A program made the translations under genes and the position numbers. 64,000 nucleotides of DNA from Apostichopus japonicus (taxonomy: Eukaryota > Echinodermata > Holothuroidea > Aspidochirotida > Stichopodidae), in contig NC_092579.1 of NCBI RefSeq assembly GCF_037975245.1, forward strand, positions 19,554,678 through 19,618,677, in the 5' to 3' direction. This document shows positions 12,501 through 27,192 of this stretch, one piece after another (the stretch's first letter is position 1; each line of letters begins with the position of its first letter). Under the pieces are notes generated by a model. The model saw only the letters and a program-made list of their open reading frames with translations, was not told the DNA's origin and made no database searches.

Positions 12501-13380
12501 GTCGGATCGAAACCCGTACCTCTGCATCCTGGATGTGTTTTGGTCTTCAAGAAGCCTGGCAATTCATTTTTGTCAAAAAAAAAGGAAAACAGTGTGTTGG
12601 AATTAATCTTGATAAACTTGCCGTTGTTATCCTGTATTAAAATCCCATAAACAATGTGTACTAGATAATTTAGCATGGCAACTCAAGTTTTATGTCAACT
12701 TGCTCTTTACAAGGTTGATTAAACCTTGTACGTTACAACAGTTTAAGAGGGAGGACATGACCGTAATGAGGATGAAATGAATTTCATTTTAATCCCTGAT
12801 GGTTTTGTTGTTTGACCTGTAATGACATTGTATTGATTACTATGCAAGAGGTGTGAAAAAGTGAAAAAACTCTGATTTTAATTCTTACATTCAAAAGGGT
12901 CTGCCTGCATGTCTTTGATTAATTATTATATTAGAATACATATTCAATTAGTATTATTGTTGGAGCAGCAACTTACTGGACAATCACCTCTGGCAGTGAT
13001 AGAGATGGTTGTTATGATCAGAGATTTATGTATCTGTCATCTATTGTGCGATTACTTCTGAGGAAACTCTTGCTCTGTGTCAGAGATAACAGGGATGAAG
13101 AAGTTGCACGAGGGGGATCTGCCGATTTATTTTAAGCTTGTAAACCTACCACAGGACAAACGGTCTTAGCACTGGGCCCCCTCTATATCCCACGTCTATT
13201 TCGTCAGTGTTTGATTCCATAGTGCCAGTTGAACAGTTGAAGGCGAATTTGACCTTTGTTAAAGTTTTTCAATATCTGGCAACAAATCTTGTGACCCAAC
13301 CGAAAGACTTGTTGTGAGCCACTCATGGGTTTTGCTGCATAGTCTGTGGAAGCTTGGTCAGTCTAAAACACCGAGCATAA

Positions 13381-13458
13381 TTATTGAGGCAATCCTTATT
13401 CCCTGACTGGAGTAGAGCATTATTGAGGCAGTCCTAATTCCATGACTGAAGTAGACTG
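13381..13458 (+). repeat. Tandem duplication, 39-bp unit
   Basis: Two copies start at 13381 and 13420 with TTATTGAGGCA, share TCCTWATTCC and TGACTG(G/A)AGTAGA, and are roughly 90% identical. Non-coding. Confidence 0.85.
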
Positions 13459-16400
13459 TACGTATATCAATCAGGCTAAAGGTGCTTTGTTTACTTCCTA
13501 ACATTTGCCAGTTTTAAAACTTGCCCATGACAATTAATCCTTTGATGAATAAATGTGCTGAAATTTTGTGAGAACAGTTTCCTGCATGAACCAGGTCTTG
13601 TTGGTTTAAAGTATATTACTTGTCTGCATAGCAGAGTACATGGCTGACAATTAAGGTATATATAATATATATATATAGCTTTGACTTTAAGGATTTTGAA
13701 AGTAAGTTTCTCTGTTAGTGTTAACAAACAGGATCATCCTTTCAGGTTAGCTCAGACACCGGAGGTTGTCGTCCGATGAGTTACTCATCGTTCTCGATAG
13801 ATTTGGACAACCGCTCGTAGATAGGCCCCCACCCCCACCTGTTCATCTTGAATACTAACATTATATTAAGCTTAAGCTGTGTTGTTGCATTAGCCTGATG
13901 GGAATCTCTTGATGTTTTTGAGGCTGCTTTATTATATTAACAAAAAGTCTGTCTAATGCTCCCTCTCTTCCACCTGGAAATAATATTTGGCATCGTTCAT
14001 TTATAACGTTTCCAACTCAGGAATGTTTAACACTGCTAGTTTACTTTAAATCTAACAAATTTACTTGACTTTTTGTATAACCTTGCAGTATGACTGTCAG
14101 AAATTTAACAGGATGGTATGTTTTGTTTTGATTGATTATAACAACACATACTGGTGTGTTTGGCTTGATATCAAAGCACCTACAGTTGTGTTACTTTCGA
14201 GTGATGTACTAGCTGTTGTAACATCTGCTCCAACTTTATGTTCCGTTAGTGAACTGCTCTTGGGTGTGGTCTTTTAGTGCCGTCACTGCTGCACTCAGGA
14301 GTGCTGGATAACAGATCTTATTGGACTGGTAGTATAAAATATGAGCATTGGTCTGGTTCTTATAGATCCATTTTCTGTTGGGGGCGGGGGAGGGGGGGTT
14401 TCCAGACACTTGAAAGAAGAATTGAACTTTTGATATTTGACAGTACTTTTCACCGCTTCTGGCAATCTGTACGTGATCCTCTTGATGATGTTTTCGGCTC
14501 AGTCCGGAGGCTATATCGCCGGTTAGCGGATAGCCGCTGTAGCCGTGAGATGTCTGTGAGAGCACTCTTGAAACCGTTTGGAGCGTCGGTACGTGTCCCG
14601 GTCAGATGTTTTAATATCGTCAACTCTCTGATTATTCAAGCACGGCGAGAAATGAGACTAGCCTAAAAGAAAAGGAAAGGAAAATATGAAAACCCACCTC
14701 CCCCCTCGGAAATAAAGAAAAGAAGAAGAAAAATCCAAACCAGTGACAAAGAAAAAAAAAGCTTTAGGCCTCTCAGTTCCCACGCCGTTGATTCTAATAG
14801 TTCTCTAGTTGACTGGCGAGGCTTCGATCTTCTTCTGCGGCGGGGTCTAGCAAACTCGCAGCGCCGTGTAATGCCTCGGCTAAGTGTTTCCATAAAAGCG
14901 AAAGATTTGATCGGGTTTCACCCATTATGGAGCAATCTGACACTCCTATCTGTCTGTTCAATATTTACAGAGGAAAACACTTAAAGTATTGATTTATTTT
15001 TAGGAGCCTCGATGGGGAAAAGTGGCCTTTTTTCGATATATATTGTTAGGTCGTCAGATTGGTTAAACCAAATCATCAACGGTATAGGGAATTCAGGCAT
15101 ATAGTCTTTTGAAGTCGTAATGTGACGGGTTTTGCGATAACAAAAAAAATTGGATTTGAAAGGTTTGTCAGAAGGAACGAGGATGGAATAAAAAGCAGAA
15201 ATTAAAAAAAAAAAAAATTATATTCTTTGAACGAGTGAGTTGATGTGATTGGTTCCTTGAAATTTAAGTTCTGTATTTTACTGCTTGTGTGGAGTTGTAA
15301 TTTTGACAAGGCTTAGTACTGTAAATATTCCACTGGCACAGTTGGTTGTGTTTATCCTTCAAGAAAGAGATTTATGTACTAGTATTAATTAGCTAAGGTT
15401 TGCCTCCTAATCAATGTGTTATTATATACAAATAAAACCATACGGTACTCAAGATATTCTATTTCACAAGTTTATTGTAGTGCTTGAATATTGCTTGGAA
15501 CAAACAGACTACGTACGTAACATGATCAGTACTGTTGTCAATTGAATTGTGGCATTCGTGTTCAGAAGGGGGGGGGGGGGCAGGGCAGCAATGGTCTATC
15601 CTCCTTCATCAGTTGAGGGCGAAATGGCTACAGAAAGTCGGGGCAAGGTTTCCTTCAGCCGCGAGTATTTATTAGCACAACTATGCATTTAGAGATAATG
15701 ATAGACCTATTTGGCTAAATATTCCCCCCTCTCCCCCCCCTCCCTGCCTCTGCTACATGGGAGTCGGCTTCAACAATATACATATATAAATATACATATA
15801 TAAATGGATACCTTTTATAACATATAGTCAATTACCATCATAGAAATTAATTTGTATATATATTTGTTTCTATTATTAGAACTAATTAATAGATATGCAC
15901 CTGATATTAAATCTTATATCTAGCTGACCCAAAACAAACATTTGACAGAATATAAAATTTAGTCCATGATGTATATCTTGCAGTCTTTATAATTTAGATT
16001 ACGGTTGACTTTGACTGATACTGTTGCCCCTTTAATATTCACTGAACTATTTATGAAAGGGGATATTATATTTTGTTCATGAATACTTCTAGTTATAAAG
16101 AAAACAACAAGGTACAAACTGCTGAAAATGTCTAGACATTCGTCAATGCATGCAAGCTATCCTGTCTGTTATACATGCAACTCTCACAGAATCCATAATT
16201 TAGAACTTTTTTGTAAGGAGACACCTTTATTATTGTCCCAGGTACCTCTTTACTTGGCTTGCAGCAAGCACATACCGTAGATCTCTCGAAGAACTGAGAG
16301 CTTGCTGGCCTCAATCTTGAACAGTTTTGGAGTTCTTTGTACAGAGGTCATTACCCCTTTTATAAATTATGAAACTTTTTATTGCCTTTTTTAATACTTT

Positions 16401-17661
16401 ATTTTTGTCTTTTTTTAAAAAAAAATTCATACTTATGATTTTTTTTTTTAAACCAATTTTGTAAATTTTTGGTCTTACATGATGTGTACAACAATTGATG
16501 CATCTGACTAAGATAGCCATCCCTAGAGGTTGATAGTTTTGAACCATCTTCAAATTTAATACCTAATATTTCTCATTCAGAGCTAGGATAGACTTGTGCT
16601 AGAGACACAATCGACCACGTCCAGGTTAATAGCGGTCGTCTAGCTCATTCAAACTCTATAAATCTTCTTCAAGAAAACTAACAGTATAAAATGGAGGAGG
16701 AAGGAGAACTTCTTACTTTCTCTAGATATTTTAAAAAGTGAAAACAACATTTATAAATAGGTGTGACAAAACCGTGTTCTCCAGTGGACTTAAGATGCTC
16801 TTTCGATTCTATAGTATTGGATCCAGTCAAAAACAGCATTTTGGTCGGATCTCAGATAAAATCCACATTTGGTCAAATTTAGTCCGACCGGATTTTTCTT
16901 CGATCAGAAGTGAAATTTAGTCGTTTAAAAGAACACCGTTGCCAATTTAAAGCTTGTAGCTTTTCTGCTGAAAGCAATAAAGAGTTCAGTAATTGGTTTT
17001 TACCGCATGCCAGTTTGTGTTCATCAAAAAAACCATACGCAAAGTTTAACAAGATTGATGTCGTCTTCAAAGGAGAGAGAATTACTAAGGTACGATCAGG
17101 AGGATTGCAAGTTGTACTTATTAGAAGAAGACTGATGCTTTGCACAGAGAAGTTTTGACTTTTGTTTATATGCACGTGACAAGATGAAGGATTCCATATT
17201 TAGTAAACTGCAAAAATATTTCAAGGACATGATGCATATTCCTCGTCGAGGAACATCGATTAGGTGACAAACCTTGCTGGATATGCGGTTTAGTTGGTGT
17301 ATTTATCAACAAGGTGAAATGCATAATACATTCTAACGATCGCAACTCTCAAAGCTTTTGGTTTCCGTTGTTTTTTTCTTTTTTTTTCCTTAAAATTATT
17401 GTCCCAGAAATACTTATGAAAAAAAGGAAATTGCTTTTGGATGATGTCTGTTGAACATCACCAACTGACTTTTCATAACTCCATGCATGCATGGATGTAT
17501 GTTAAATGATATATATATTTGTGGAAACGATACCAGCCTACTTACTGTAGATGCCTTTGAAAGACAAGTTGTACTAAAGTACAGTATATGTCAGTGAATG
17601 CCACAAGAGCAAAGCACAACAACATGTTTCTCGCTGTGTCTTCAGTGTGATCCCTGTGCAG

Positions 17662-17790
17662 GGGGGGATAGAGGTTTGTACATATATATAGGTGTTGGGA
17701 ATTGGAGGTGTTGGGGATGGTGTCAGAGTTTGGTAATGGGGGGATGCGGGGAGGGGGGAAGGGGGAATGCGGGGGGAGGGGGAGGGAAAG
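17662..17790 (+). other. G-rich tract with strong G-quadruplex potential
   Basis: Bases 17738-17786 carry at least six runs of four or more G separated by one to five bases, preceded by a GGGGGGG run at 17661-17667 and several GGGG or GG runs. This meets the usual G-quadruplex spacing rule several times over on the + (sense) strand of the presumed PKC intron. Function is unknown. Confidence 0.7.
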
Positions 17791-20700
17791 AAAGAGACAT
17801 ACAATAGATATCAATGTCTTTGTAATTCAACAAAAGCTGCTTGAGGATATATTATCTTACTCTTGGGTAGTGTAATATTCAATATGTTCTCAATTTCCAG
17901 TTCATTGAACGGAATATGATATCTCATAATGAAACACAGCTGCTCTATCGTGGTTGAGTTTTTGCGTCGAGATCGCCAGACGTACTTCAAATTATCTAAT
18001 GATATCGTAGCGGCGAGCCCTCCGTCATTGTGAGTTGCCGTGTCGATGTAATCAAAGTGAAATGTATAGTTACTGATGTTTCTAATTTCTCTTCACCGAG
18101 TGACATGTTTGCATAGCATCGACAGGATAAAATATCGGATGCCTTAATTTTCGATATTTCCAGGCAGCCGACGACGTGTCAGACGGGAAAGAAATCTTGA
18201 CGTACAAGATTGCAATCGGACCTGACGACATCGCTCATGTTAAGTTTTTGAGCCTGTCAAAGCCCCTAGGGACATCCCTTCGTGGAGCTGGCGAACAGCA
18301 CACTTAGAATCCAATGGGATAATAATTAAAACGTCGCTGTGAATAAACAAACGTGAGAGTCGAGCTAACTTCTGAACGGCATCAGAGATTACAATTGTTT
18401 GCAAATTTGCTTTTTGTTTGATCCTGCAGCGATCGGAGTCTCTATTGGTATAGCTTCGAAGATCAGAATCCTAAATTTGCACGATGCAGAATATTGATTA
18501 AAGGATTTAATCAAGATGGTGGCATTGGAAACAATGAAACATAGCATTGATCTTAATTGTGTGGGTTTACAGTCCTGGTTTTTTCATGGAGGAGAAATCT
18601 GCAGTGTTTTTCCATCTGAAAAAAATTGTCCTATAATGTTAAAGAAAAGAAATCCAAAATTGAGGTTATAGAAGTATAAATTGAAAAGCAATCTAATGTG
18701 AAAGGTAAGTTATAGGGAGAGGAGTAAGGGATCTGGGGGGGTGTGAGGGGGAAGGGGGATCTACATTTTGGATCAAGTAAAAGATGTCAGTAAATATAGA
18801 TAGCCAAGTAAATGTTGGAGAGGTTATAAAAAAAAAACAATAAAAAAAACAATATGGAACACATTTCTGCACTTATCAGGTATAATGCGAGCCATCAAGG
18901 CTGCCTATGCTGAGCACAGGTCCTGCTTACCCTACACATTGCTCAATTGGGGTACTGTATTAGTGAGATATCTGTTCCCTCCCACCCTAGTGTGATCCGA
19001 CTATTAAGTTTCTCTCTGACCCTCATATAAATTAATTGAAAACACTTGGTTGTCCTAAATCATATAACATTGCAGTTAGACTATTTTTTGCACGTATAGA
19101 AGAAGTCAAAATACTTGAAAGTGATCTGATTTATTTTTGCATAGTGATTAATGTTGGATACAAGTTTATATATGGGTGGCAAAAATTCTAGAAATAGAGT
19201 GTGAATTTCTTGCTGATTAATATTCATGTGTGAAAATTATTGTGAGCTTACAAAAAAAATTGAAAACTTTATCAATTTGAAGTTGATTTTGTGATAATAG
19301 TAATTGATAATATCTTACTGAAGTTTTATTTAAAAAAAAATAAAACAGGCAATTATGCAAAAAGCTTGCTTTCTACTATAACAAAGAAAGAAAAGATGAT
19401 TAAAAGCAAGTCATTGATAAACACAATAGAGAGCAGTATAACAAAAGACAAAACAACTTGACTGTACTATGATGTACAGTAGTTTCTTCCTTTTCTGTTA
19501 ATATCCTGGTTGACTTCTTTATATTTTTGATTGACTATATGCAAACACAGATACAAACGCTGACATTCTGTGTCCTTACTATCTGCATGGTTTCTCCTCT
19601 ATAAACTTTGAATCAATGTGTAGAGTGGAATTGCCATGATAATACAGTAGGTGCCCCAAAGTTTCCTCTATTTACAAGAGTGTCTTCGATCAGCAAGTGA
19701 AAGTTTTTGTAAGAATCAATCAAATTACAGGGGTTCAGTATATTTTATGGACCAGCTCTGTCTACATGTACTACTACAGTACTACTGCTACTTTGCTATG
19801 CTAACACAGCTAAACACCGCTGAACACATACTGTATGTATTGCTAGGTGACGGAAGAACACATGTACAGTACTTAGATAGACTGTTACAATTAAGCCACC
19901 TACGCTATGTCTAATTAAGTCATTTAGCTAATTAAATGTGGGTGCACGACTGGATCATTCACTATCGTACTTATATATAGTAGGTACATGTAAGGCATGG
20001 TCAGTCATATTGGTTGAGGTATATATACATGTTATATTGATTACTGATATTTTATACATATCAGTAATGAGAGAAACTGTTAGTTGTCTACATATATATG
20101 CTACAAGGTACATATATGTTGGTTGATATATATATACTGTGTTAATGGCCGAATTACCCGGTTTTTGGGGATGTCAAACAGTTTAACTATTAGTCAATCT
20201 TTATAGACCGGTTACTGGCCCTAGCTATAATTTGACTATCAGGTAATTTAACAGTAAATCTGCTATCCTAACTTCACGTCTTCCTTCATAACTATCTTCA
20301 TCTCTCTTTGACACTTTGGTTTTTTTCCTTGGACATCTAGTCTTAGAAACATTTTGAATGACTGGTTTCACTCCAGCTTGCATATATATGAGAAAGGTTT
20401 AAAAACCTCTTGAAGTATATTTACTCTGAATTAACCGTTAATGTCCATTGGAGATATTTGTTTGAGTTGTGCATCCATCTAACGTTGTACATGACTAAAG
20501 TTAACTGCTCTGCAAATCCGTTCAAGTGTGTTAGCATTAAGATTGTCCCAGGGCTAGGACATCATTACAGAATGGCACCCTAGATCCATACGCATCAAAA
20601 AAATGGGGGGGGGGAGAAGGAAAACACTGTCGGTTGTTTCCTGCGAACATGTTCGGAGATAACCGCCGGAAAATGTCAAGTGCCTTATAACTCTATAAAA

Positions 20701-23700
20701 CGAGTTTGGCCTGTGTTTGAATTTCCCTTTCACGTTCAACAAGTGTCAAGCTTTTAGTCGGATATGCAAAAAAACGGTAAAATGCCGTCCGCCTCGGAGA
20801 GTCATTCGTTATAGACGAGAACTTTAAAGGCAGGTAATGGAACAAAATGGAAGATTGTCACATCCTGCGTGCCATTATTAGAGGATAGCCGTTGATTATT
20901 GTGCCATTTGCGACTTCTCACTAGATATAAGATTTTGATCGAGAGAGAAGCATAAAATTAAAAAAAAAATTAAAAATTACATTAAGAGATGAACATGTAT
21001 AGTAGGTATAGTAAGTAATCACTGCCAATTTGTTGCACAATATATTTGACAAGCGTTTTGCTAATAAATATAGTGAGCAATTTTTTCTCCCCCCCCCATT
21101 TTTCTTGATTTTATTCATTTTATTTTAGCTTTCTAAACCATAAACTTAGAATGTACAGTAATATTAAAGGAAGCAACAGCTATGTAGGTAATCAATATTG
21201 CATATTGATCGATCTTGAAGGAAAAGCAGGTTGGAAATTTCAAGATTGAACCAGCTTTCTGGCTTGGTGTATAATATACAGTATACCTATAGTCATTATA
21301 TCCCATGTGTGCAGCGTATAGTTAAATCATGAAACGAATGTTGTAAACACAGTGGGGGAAAAAAATTCAAGTATTCTAAGTTGCTTAATGTGGGATGAAT
21401 CTCCTAATGGTTGTCATGTTTCAATAATTCATATTTCTTTGTCTGTGCTAGAGATATTTAGTAGAGACACTGATAATAAACCTGTTTATAATTAAGCTGA
21501 CAGTGAATTAATTATCTTGTGGAAAGGTCTACTTTATTGAAAGAGTCTAATGAAATAAAAGAAAGGTTTTGTTGAAGAGCGGGGGTGGAGGGGATGGAAT
21601 AATGGTGGCATTTTGTAGAACAGGGAACAAGTATGACTGACAGACATGGAAACCAATAGAATTTTGTAGTTTGAGTTTTCCATAAACAGATGATAGAGCA
21701 TGGGCAGTATCACGGTAAACCTTAAATTATATTTGATATTAGTGAAATAAAATGGTAAGGCAATTAACAATGTAACATCAATTAATACCAATTATTGCCT
21801 CCCCCCATTTTTCGACATGGAATAGATTTAATGGTGAATTTATATATATATATTAGGTCAGAACAATTCTCAAAAATTGCATAATTCAATGGAATAGACA
21901 GTAACTTTTAAGACAGGTAATCAATTGGTTGGGCCTGGTGAACCCGTTCCACATATTGCATTTTAATTATGCGCATATATATGACTTGTCGTCATGTACG
22001 TGATGTGACTTGCTGAAGCATCCATTTCATATTCAGGTTGTATCTTTTGAGTTACTTCAATCAAGCGGTATAATTTTCACCTTTTATCAAACATCTCTTT
22101 GGATTATAAACTTGGAGAGCTTATGTCGTCACGACAGTATTGCTGCTCCTAATTATCAACTCAAAAAAAGGTTTTGAAAATTTTGACGGGGCTCACAAAA
22201 TTTCATGTGTGGGCTTTTTGCCACTTAAATTGCAAACCTCTGAAAGTCTATATGCCCTGTGCTTTTCATGCTACCTGCATGCATGGTGTACAAGATTTTA
22301 ATAGACTTGTAATATTTTTTGGGTTAATGAGTCTCTAGCCGTGATACATTTTCAGTTACCTTAAATATCTCTGCTTTAATTGCCATTCAATTAGTAAAGA
22401 TGTAGCTTTAATTCATCAGAAATTTTATGAAATCAGTTCTAGCAATTTCTTGCTAATTCAAGTTGGCCAGGTCATTGCATGCCTGCATCTATGTAGTGTA
22501 TTAACCCTATATATTGTATGTGTATTAAAGTTGGTTCAATGATTCTGTTATAATCCTGGGGAAAGATCTCATAAGCTGTGTACGTGACGGAAAAAGCGCA
22601 TTGATATGTCTTCAATGTTTTTGCGATATATAAAAGCCAATATAATATAATATATTATTCTGTATGATGGATGGTCAACACTAGATAGTGTCATCAGCAG
22701 AGAAGTCATATCACAATAGTGAATAATTGAATAGAAATACTACATTATGTATGTTACCTACATATAGAGAGCAGAATGAATAGCTAAAGGACTTCGCTGA
22801 CATTTAGACAAACTGCATGGTATGCTCCAGTTATTTATTACACTGTTTGGACTTTTGTGAAACGTCAAAAAACCCATGCATGTGGGAATATGTACCTTGG
22901 ATATTAAGCTCTTTGGAAGCTGCATGTAGGGGCAAATCCATCTTAACCTTTATGCAGAATTTAAAGATGAACATGCATGCATGCACTATTGCAACACAAG
23001 CTTACGAGTACTAACATGCATATTCAGTGTAGCCTACACTGCAATATAAAACTGCATGCTAAATACACCATATGCTGGCTGCATGCTAACACAGTTGAAG
23101 TGTGTAGTATATATATATGGTCTCTGTTACAATATCATCTTGTGGATTTTACCATGCTAATGGACTTTATAGACAGCAATGTGTATTTAATTGTGTGCAT
23201 GCATATGTTCCAAATTATTGCAAATAGTTGCACCAGTAGTATAAAACACCTCAAAATATTGCAATCGTAATTATACATATAAGCTAGATACATGTTAAAT
23301 TATACCTATAACGCAAAGCAAACTGCACATTATAGTTATGCTTGTGCAAGTAATCTGCAAGTTAATTGTCTGTATATGAAATGTTACATTTAATGGCAGG
23401 CCAACAACTGTGTGAACACAAATGGCCTTCCATATGATCTTTTACTTCACGGTTGCTTCTCCATATAATAGTATGCCACATGATGCTATGTACTATAAAT
23501 CAACTAGACCATAGCGCCTTGTATGTCTATGTAAATCTTTGTATATATGTTTGCAAACTTGGACATGCATGTCCTTTGAACAGCTGGTTAGGTTGTCTTA
23601 GGCACCGGTAATGTCTTTTTGCATCAATAGGTTTATGTTAGGTATTAAAGTAGCATATATAATGTGTAGGCCGTGAATGATGAATCATGAAACTTAATCA

Positions 23701-24197
23701 AATCAAAATGAATCAAACATACTTCTTGCATATATCTGCAATCGGCCTAAACCATCTTAGGTAAGCAATCTGCAGGAATTATTCAGGCCTTTAAAACTAT
23801 GGCATGAAGATCTCGTTAATCAGTTTCTTTTCTTGTCGAAATATATCAACACGATAGCTGCTCCTTCAGCGCATCTAGCGACCTGTATACATTGTCCACT
23901 GTCTTCTGAGATGGCTGGTGTGTGGTCAGAAGAAGATGAACAATATTGGGAGTTTGAAAACTTAAAAGTGGAACTGTTATGAGAGCTGTAATTTTTTTCT
24001 TGGTGTGACAGTGTCACTTTAAGTTTACTGAATTACAGTATCATACATCTCAGGAATCCGTTATTTATACTCCTTTGTTTTACACCTGACTCAATCCTAA
24101 CAATAGAGGAAGGTGCCGTAATTATAAACTGAGGAAATAAACATGTATAAACAGGATACAGATAGAGCGGTGGCGTATATAGGCTCTAATTACAGCG

Positions 24198-24284
24198 TGT
24201 ATAGTGTATGCGCTGATAGGACAGCTTGTATAGTGTATGCGCTGATAGGACAGCTTGTATAGTGTATGCGCTGATAGGACAGCT
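24198..24284 (+). repeat. 29-bp minisatellite, three copies
   Basis: The unit starting TGTATAGTGTATGCGCTGAT is repeated head to tail at 24198, 24227 and 24256 with essentially no divergence, so the array is young or homogenised. A second duplication follows at once. Confidence 0.92.
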
Positions 24285-24285
24285 T

Positions 24286-24400
24286 GTCTGTCCAACAATG
24301 GTGTTAACATATCAATGACTGGGTTTTGTCCAGCTGCTAACAGCACTATCCTATGTCTGTCCAACAATGGTGTAAACATATATACATGACTGGGTTTTGT
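24286..24400 (+). repeat. Interspersed duplication, about 43-bp block
   Basis: The block CTGTCCAACAATGGTGT followed by ACTGGGTTTTGT occurs at about 24287-24331 and again at about 24356-24400. The copies differ mainly by a short TATA insertion in the second. It adjoins the 29-bp minisatellite, making this a local duplication hotspot. Confidence 0.85.
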
Positions 24401-27192
24401 TGACAAATCTAAAACTGTCATATATTTCCATCATTTCATCATTTCCCCCTGGGTCAAGTTTGATGGACTATAAACAGAAGCTGTCATTCAATTATGATAG
24501 TGACTGTCCCATAACAGTTCCGGACCATCAGCACATGTGCCGCATTCAATCCCAAATAGAACTTAAAGGCAGATCTACTAATAACATGACCTCACCATTA
24601 TTCCAACCTGTCTTTTTGTTTTTCGTTTACCACTGTGCGTGCCTGGGCATTGTATAAAATAGAGCTGATGTTGTGGGCTAGCTGGCAGTGTCCTTTCTGT
24701 GTATAGAGTTATTAATTCTCTAGTTGGCTCACTTTATCTTCTACAGTATTGGTCTTCTCAAATTTTGCTGGTAGGTTTTAGCACTTTGTTTCACAGCTTC
24801 GTGCTAGCTTTAAATATCGTACAGTGAACCTGACAATGTAGGCGCCATTCTTTTCTTTCCCATAAATAGTGGTTGAAATTACCTACAGCACTCAGTGTAT
24901 GTATGTACCCCCTATACTGTAAGAGGATTGGAACAGTGACTTGGTTGTTAATGAGCTAATGTATTTAATTCTATGGCTCAATCTGTAGCATATCTGAACA
25001 TGTCTGGTTATATGTCAATGGTTTTATAAAGAAACAATTGTCCTAGAAAGTGATTTGTTTCTCGTCGATAATTACACAAGGATGGCTGCAAGCAATTAAG
25101 CTTCTCTCGGAAGTTGCATGTCCATATGCTTAACGGAATATAGGAGGTGAGCAATTACACATGGTGACAGAGGTACACATCATGTTTCAACTTGTAGGCA
25201 GTCGTCGATAACCTCTGACCCTTGCAGTACGCATCAATTAAAACATTGACATATAAACCAAGTGATATTTACATGATGTGTACTACACAGTACTTAATTT
25301 TAAAAACCTCTTTGAGATTTATTGTGCATTTACATACATATATTTATATATGAAACTATAAATATGCTTTTGGAGCCTGTGGGAAAACATCAATCATAAG
25401 AATTTGACTGCAAATATTACGCCTAAAAATAGCAATGCTGTAGTAGCTAGAAGAAAATTATTGCTGAAGGTGGAGCAAAAAAAAAGAAGCAAAGCTAACC
25501 CTGATGACTAGATAAATAGTAGTAAGATTGCTGGTTAAAGTTTTCCCAAACTTATCTATAAATTGAGGGTTTCAAGGTAACTTTTCAGGAGCTTCCATGA
25601 TCTTCTAATTTATTCACAGTCATGGAGGATCTTGTTACGTTAATAGACACGCTGTCTGTAATAGTCAGGGGAAATGCATAAATTTTGAAGGCAGCAGCAG
25701 AAAAAAATCCTTCAATTAATTTTTTATTTTACAGTGACTGCCATTAGTTATAAATTTGACTCGTAGCATATTTCTTTACTACGGCATAAAGTTTCTGATA
25801 TCTTTCAAAAGTGAGGGCTCTTCAACATGATGTCTTCGTGACCCATATCGTATTGTGTCATGTCATATTGTATCATATCATATAACATTAATATTTGCTA
25901 ATTAAAGTACTTAATTTATGGTTGTTTGTTTATGATCCTGCGGATGAGTATTACCACTTATTTGCATAAATAACTATTTGCATAAAACATCTTTAGGTCG
26001 ACTTAACCTGTGTTATTATTCTACACTCCAGAGATTCCTCTGGTTTAGAGAGAGGGGGGGGGGGGGAGACTTACACGGTTCATAAATTATGTTTACTGAT
26101 TACCATCGCAGATTTCAGTTTGTGCATAAAAAGTACCAGGTTGTTAAGCTGATTTTCAGTTGGATTACTATAATATCACATTTACAGAAAGCTACTGTAC
26201 TTCATGCAAGTTACATCTTTCTCTCCTTCTTTCAAGTAATGCAAAAACTGAAATTCAACAAGTTTGAAATATTTCAGATTTATCTATGTTATATGTTGTA
26301 TGTTTTAAATGTTATCCAAACTGGTACATAAAAAAAGTGTCCGATCAACAAAATGTTGAGAATTTGATAGTCCATCTCACATTAATTAAGTGTTTATTAA
26401 CCCACATTACATGTGTGCTGAAAGAATCTGGAATGGTGTCTTCATTTAAATTTGATCCACTGAAGTCCTAGTCCACATTGTCCTCTGTAAACTTGACCTC
26501 TGTAAATTGCAGTTACTTCCCTGCCAGATGCAACAAGCTATACTTTGATGCAGCTTTTTCGTTTATAGTGCTTGATCTGCAATTTCAATCAAAATGACTG
26601 CATGATTTATCATTATTACTCAAAATACAACAAGATCTGACCAAAAGTTTAGAAGAGAAAGAAAACGCTTCAACGCGATAAGTCACATGATTGACTAGAC
26701 AAGCTATAACGAAGGACAATGTTAATGAATGTTGATAATCATTATCAAAATGATGTTTAAAAATTTAAAAAAATTACATATCAAAATGTTCCAAAATCTG
26801 CAAAATTCAAACCCAAATGGACTAAATAGATTCATCTGTACATAGTATTGTTGCAGAGAGCTACAGTATCCCTGAACAACATTACATCTGCAAAAACTGC
26901 TCCAATTAAAATGTAAAAACCTTTTAATAACTATTGACTGACATTAATTAATTCTACATCATTTGGAATTAAAAGCCAATTAATTTAGCTTAATGATATG
27001 AATTTGTTCTTTCCTTTTCTCATTTCTCCGATGCCTAATTAACTCTAAACAAGCTGATAATTTTTAATTGGCAGGTTTCCATTAGGACCATTCTAGCATT
27101 CAAAATTAGTTGGATCAATTTTTTCATCTCCTCTTGAAGGAAACATATTTTAATGGAGCCTATTTTCTTTCTCTCTCGCCATCTTGTTTCAG

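Larger units (their letters stand above)
1..27192 (+). other. 5' intron/flank of the cPKC gene, no exon recognised
   Basis: This 27-kb AT-rich stretch lies upstream of the C1B exon. I searched by eye for the conserved C1A signatures (the FGKQG loop, the CQVC zinc ligands, the HKRCHEFV segment) and found none. The C1A and first exons should therefore lie upstream of the window, although very short exons could have been missed. Open frames here are short and unsupported. The recognisable contents are the MITEs, SINEs, small duplications and microsatellites listed separately; the rest shows nothing I can name. Confidence 0.6.

Noticed and set aside
12292-12606. About 105-codon open frame with protein-like composition
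   Set aside because: No recognisable family, no clear splice sites or promoter, and chance frames of this size are expected in 64 kb.
18175-18306. Good-looking acceptor (TTTCCAG) followed by about 43 open codons
   Set aside because: The product does not match any PKC segment and ends in a stop without a donor; it may instead be a conserved non-coding patch.
16230-20550. Isolated ATTGTCCCA strings (near 16235, 17397 and 20540) like the MITE end
   Set aside because: Nine-base matches alone, with no second terminal repeat or core nearby.
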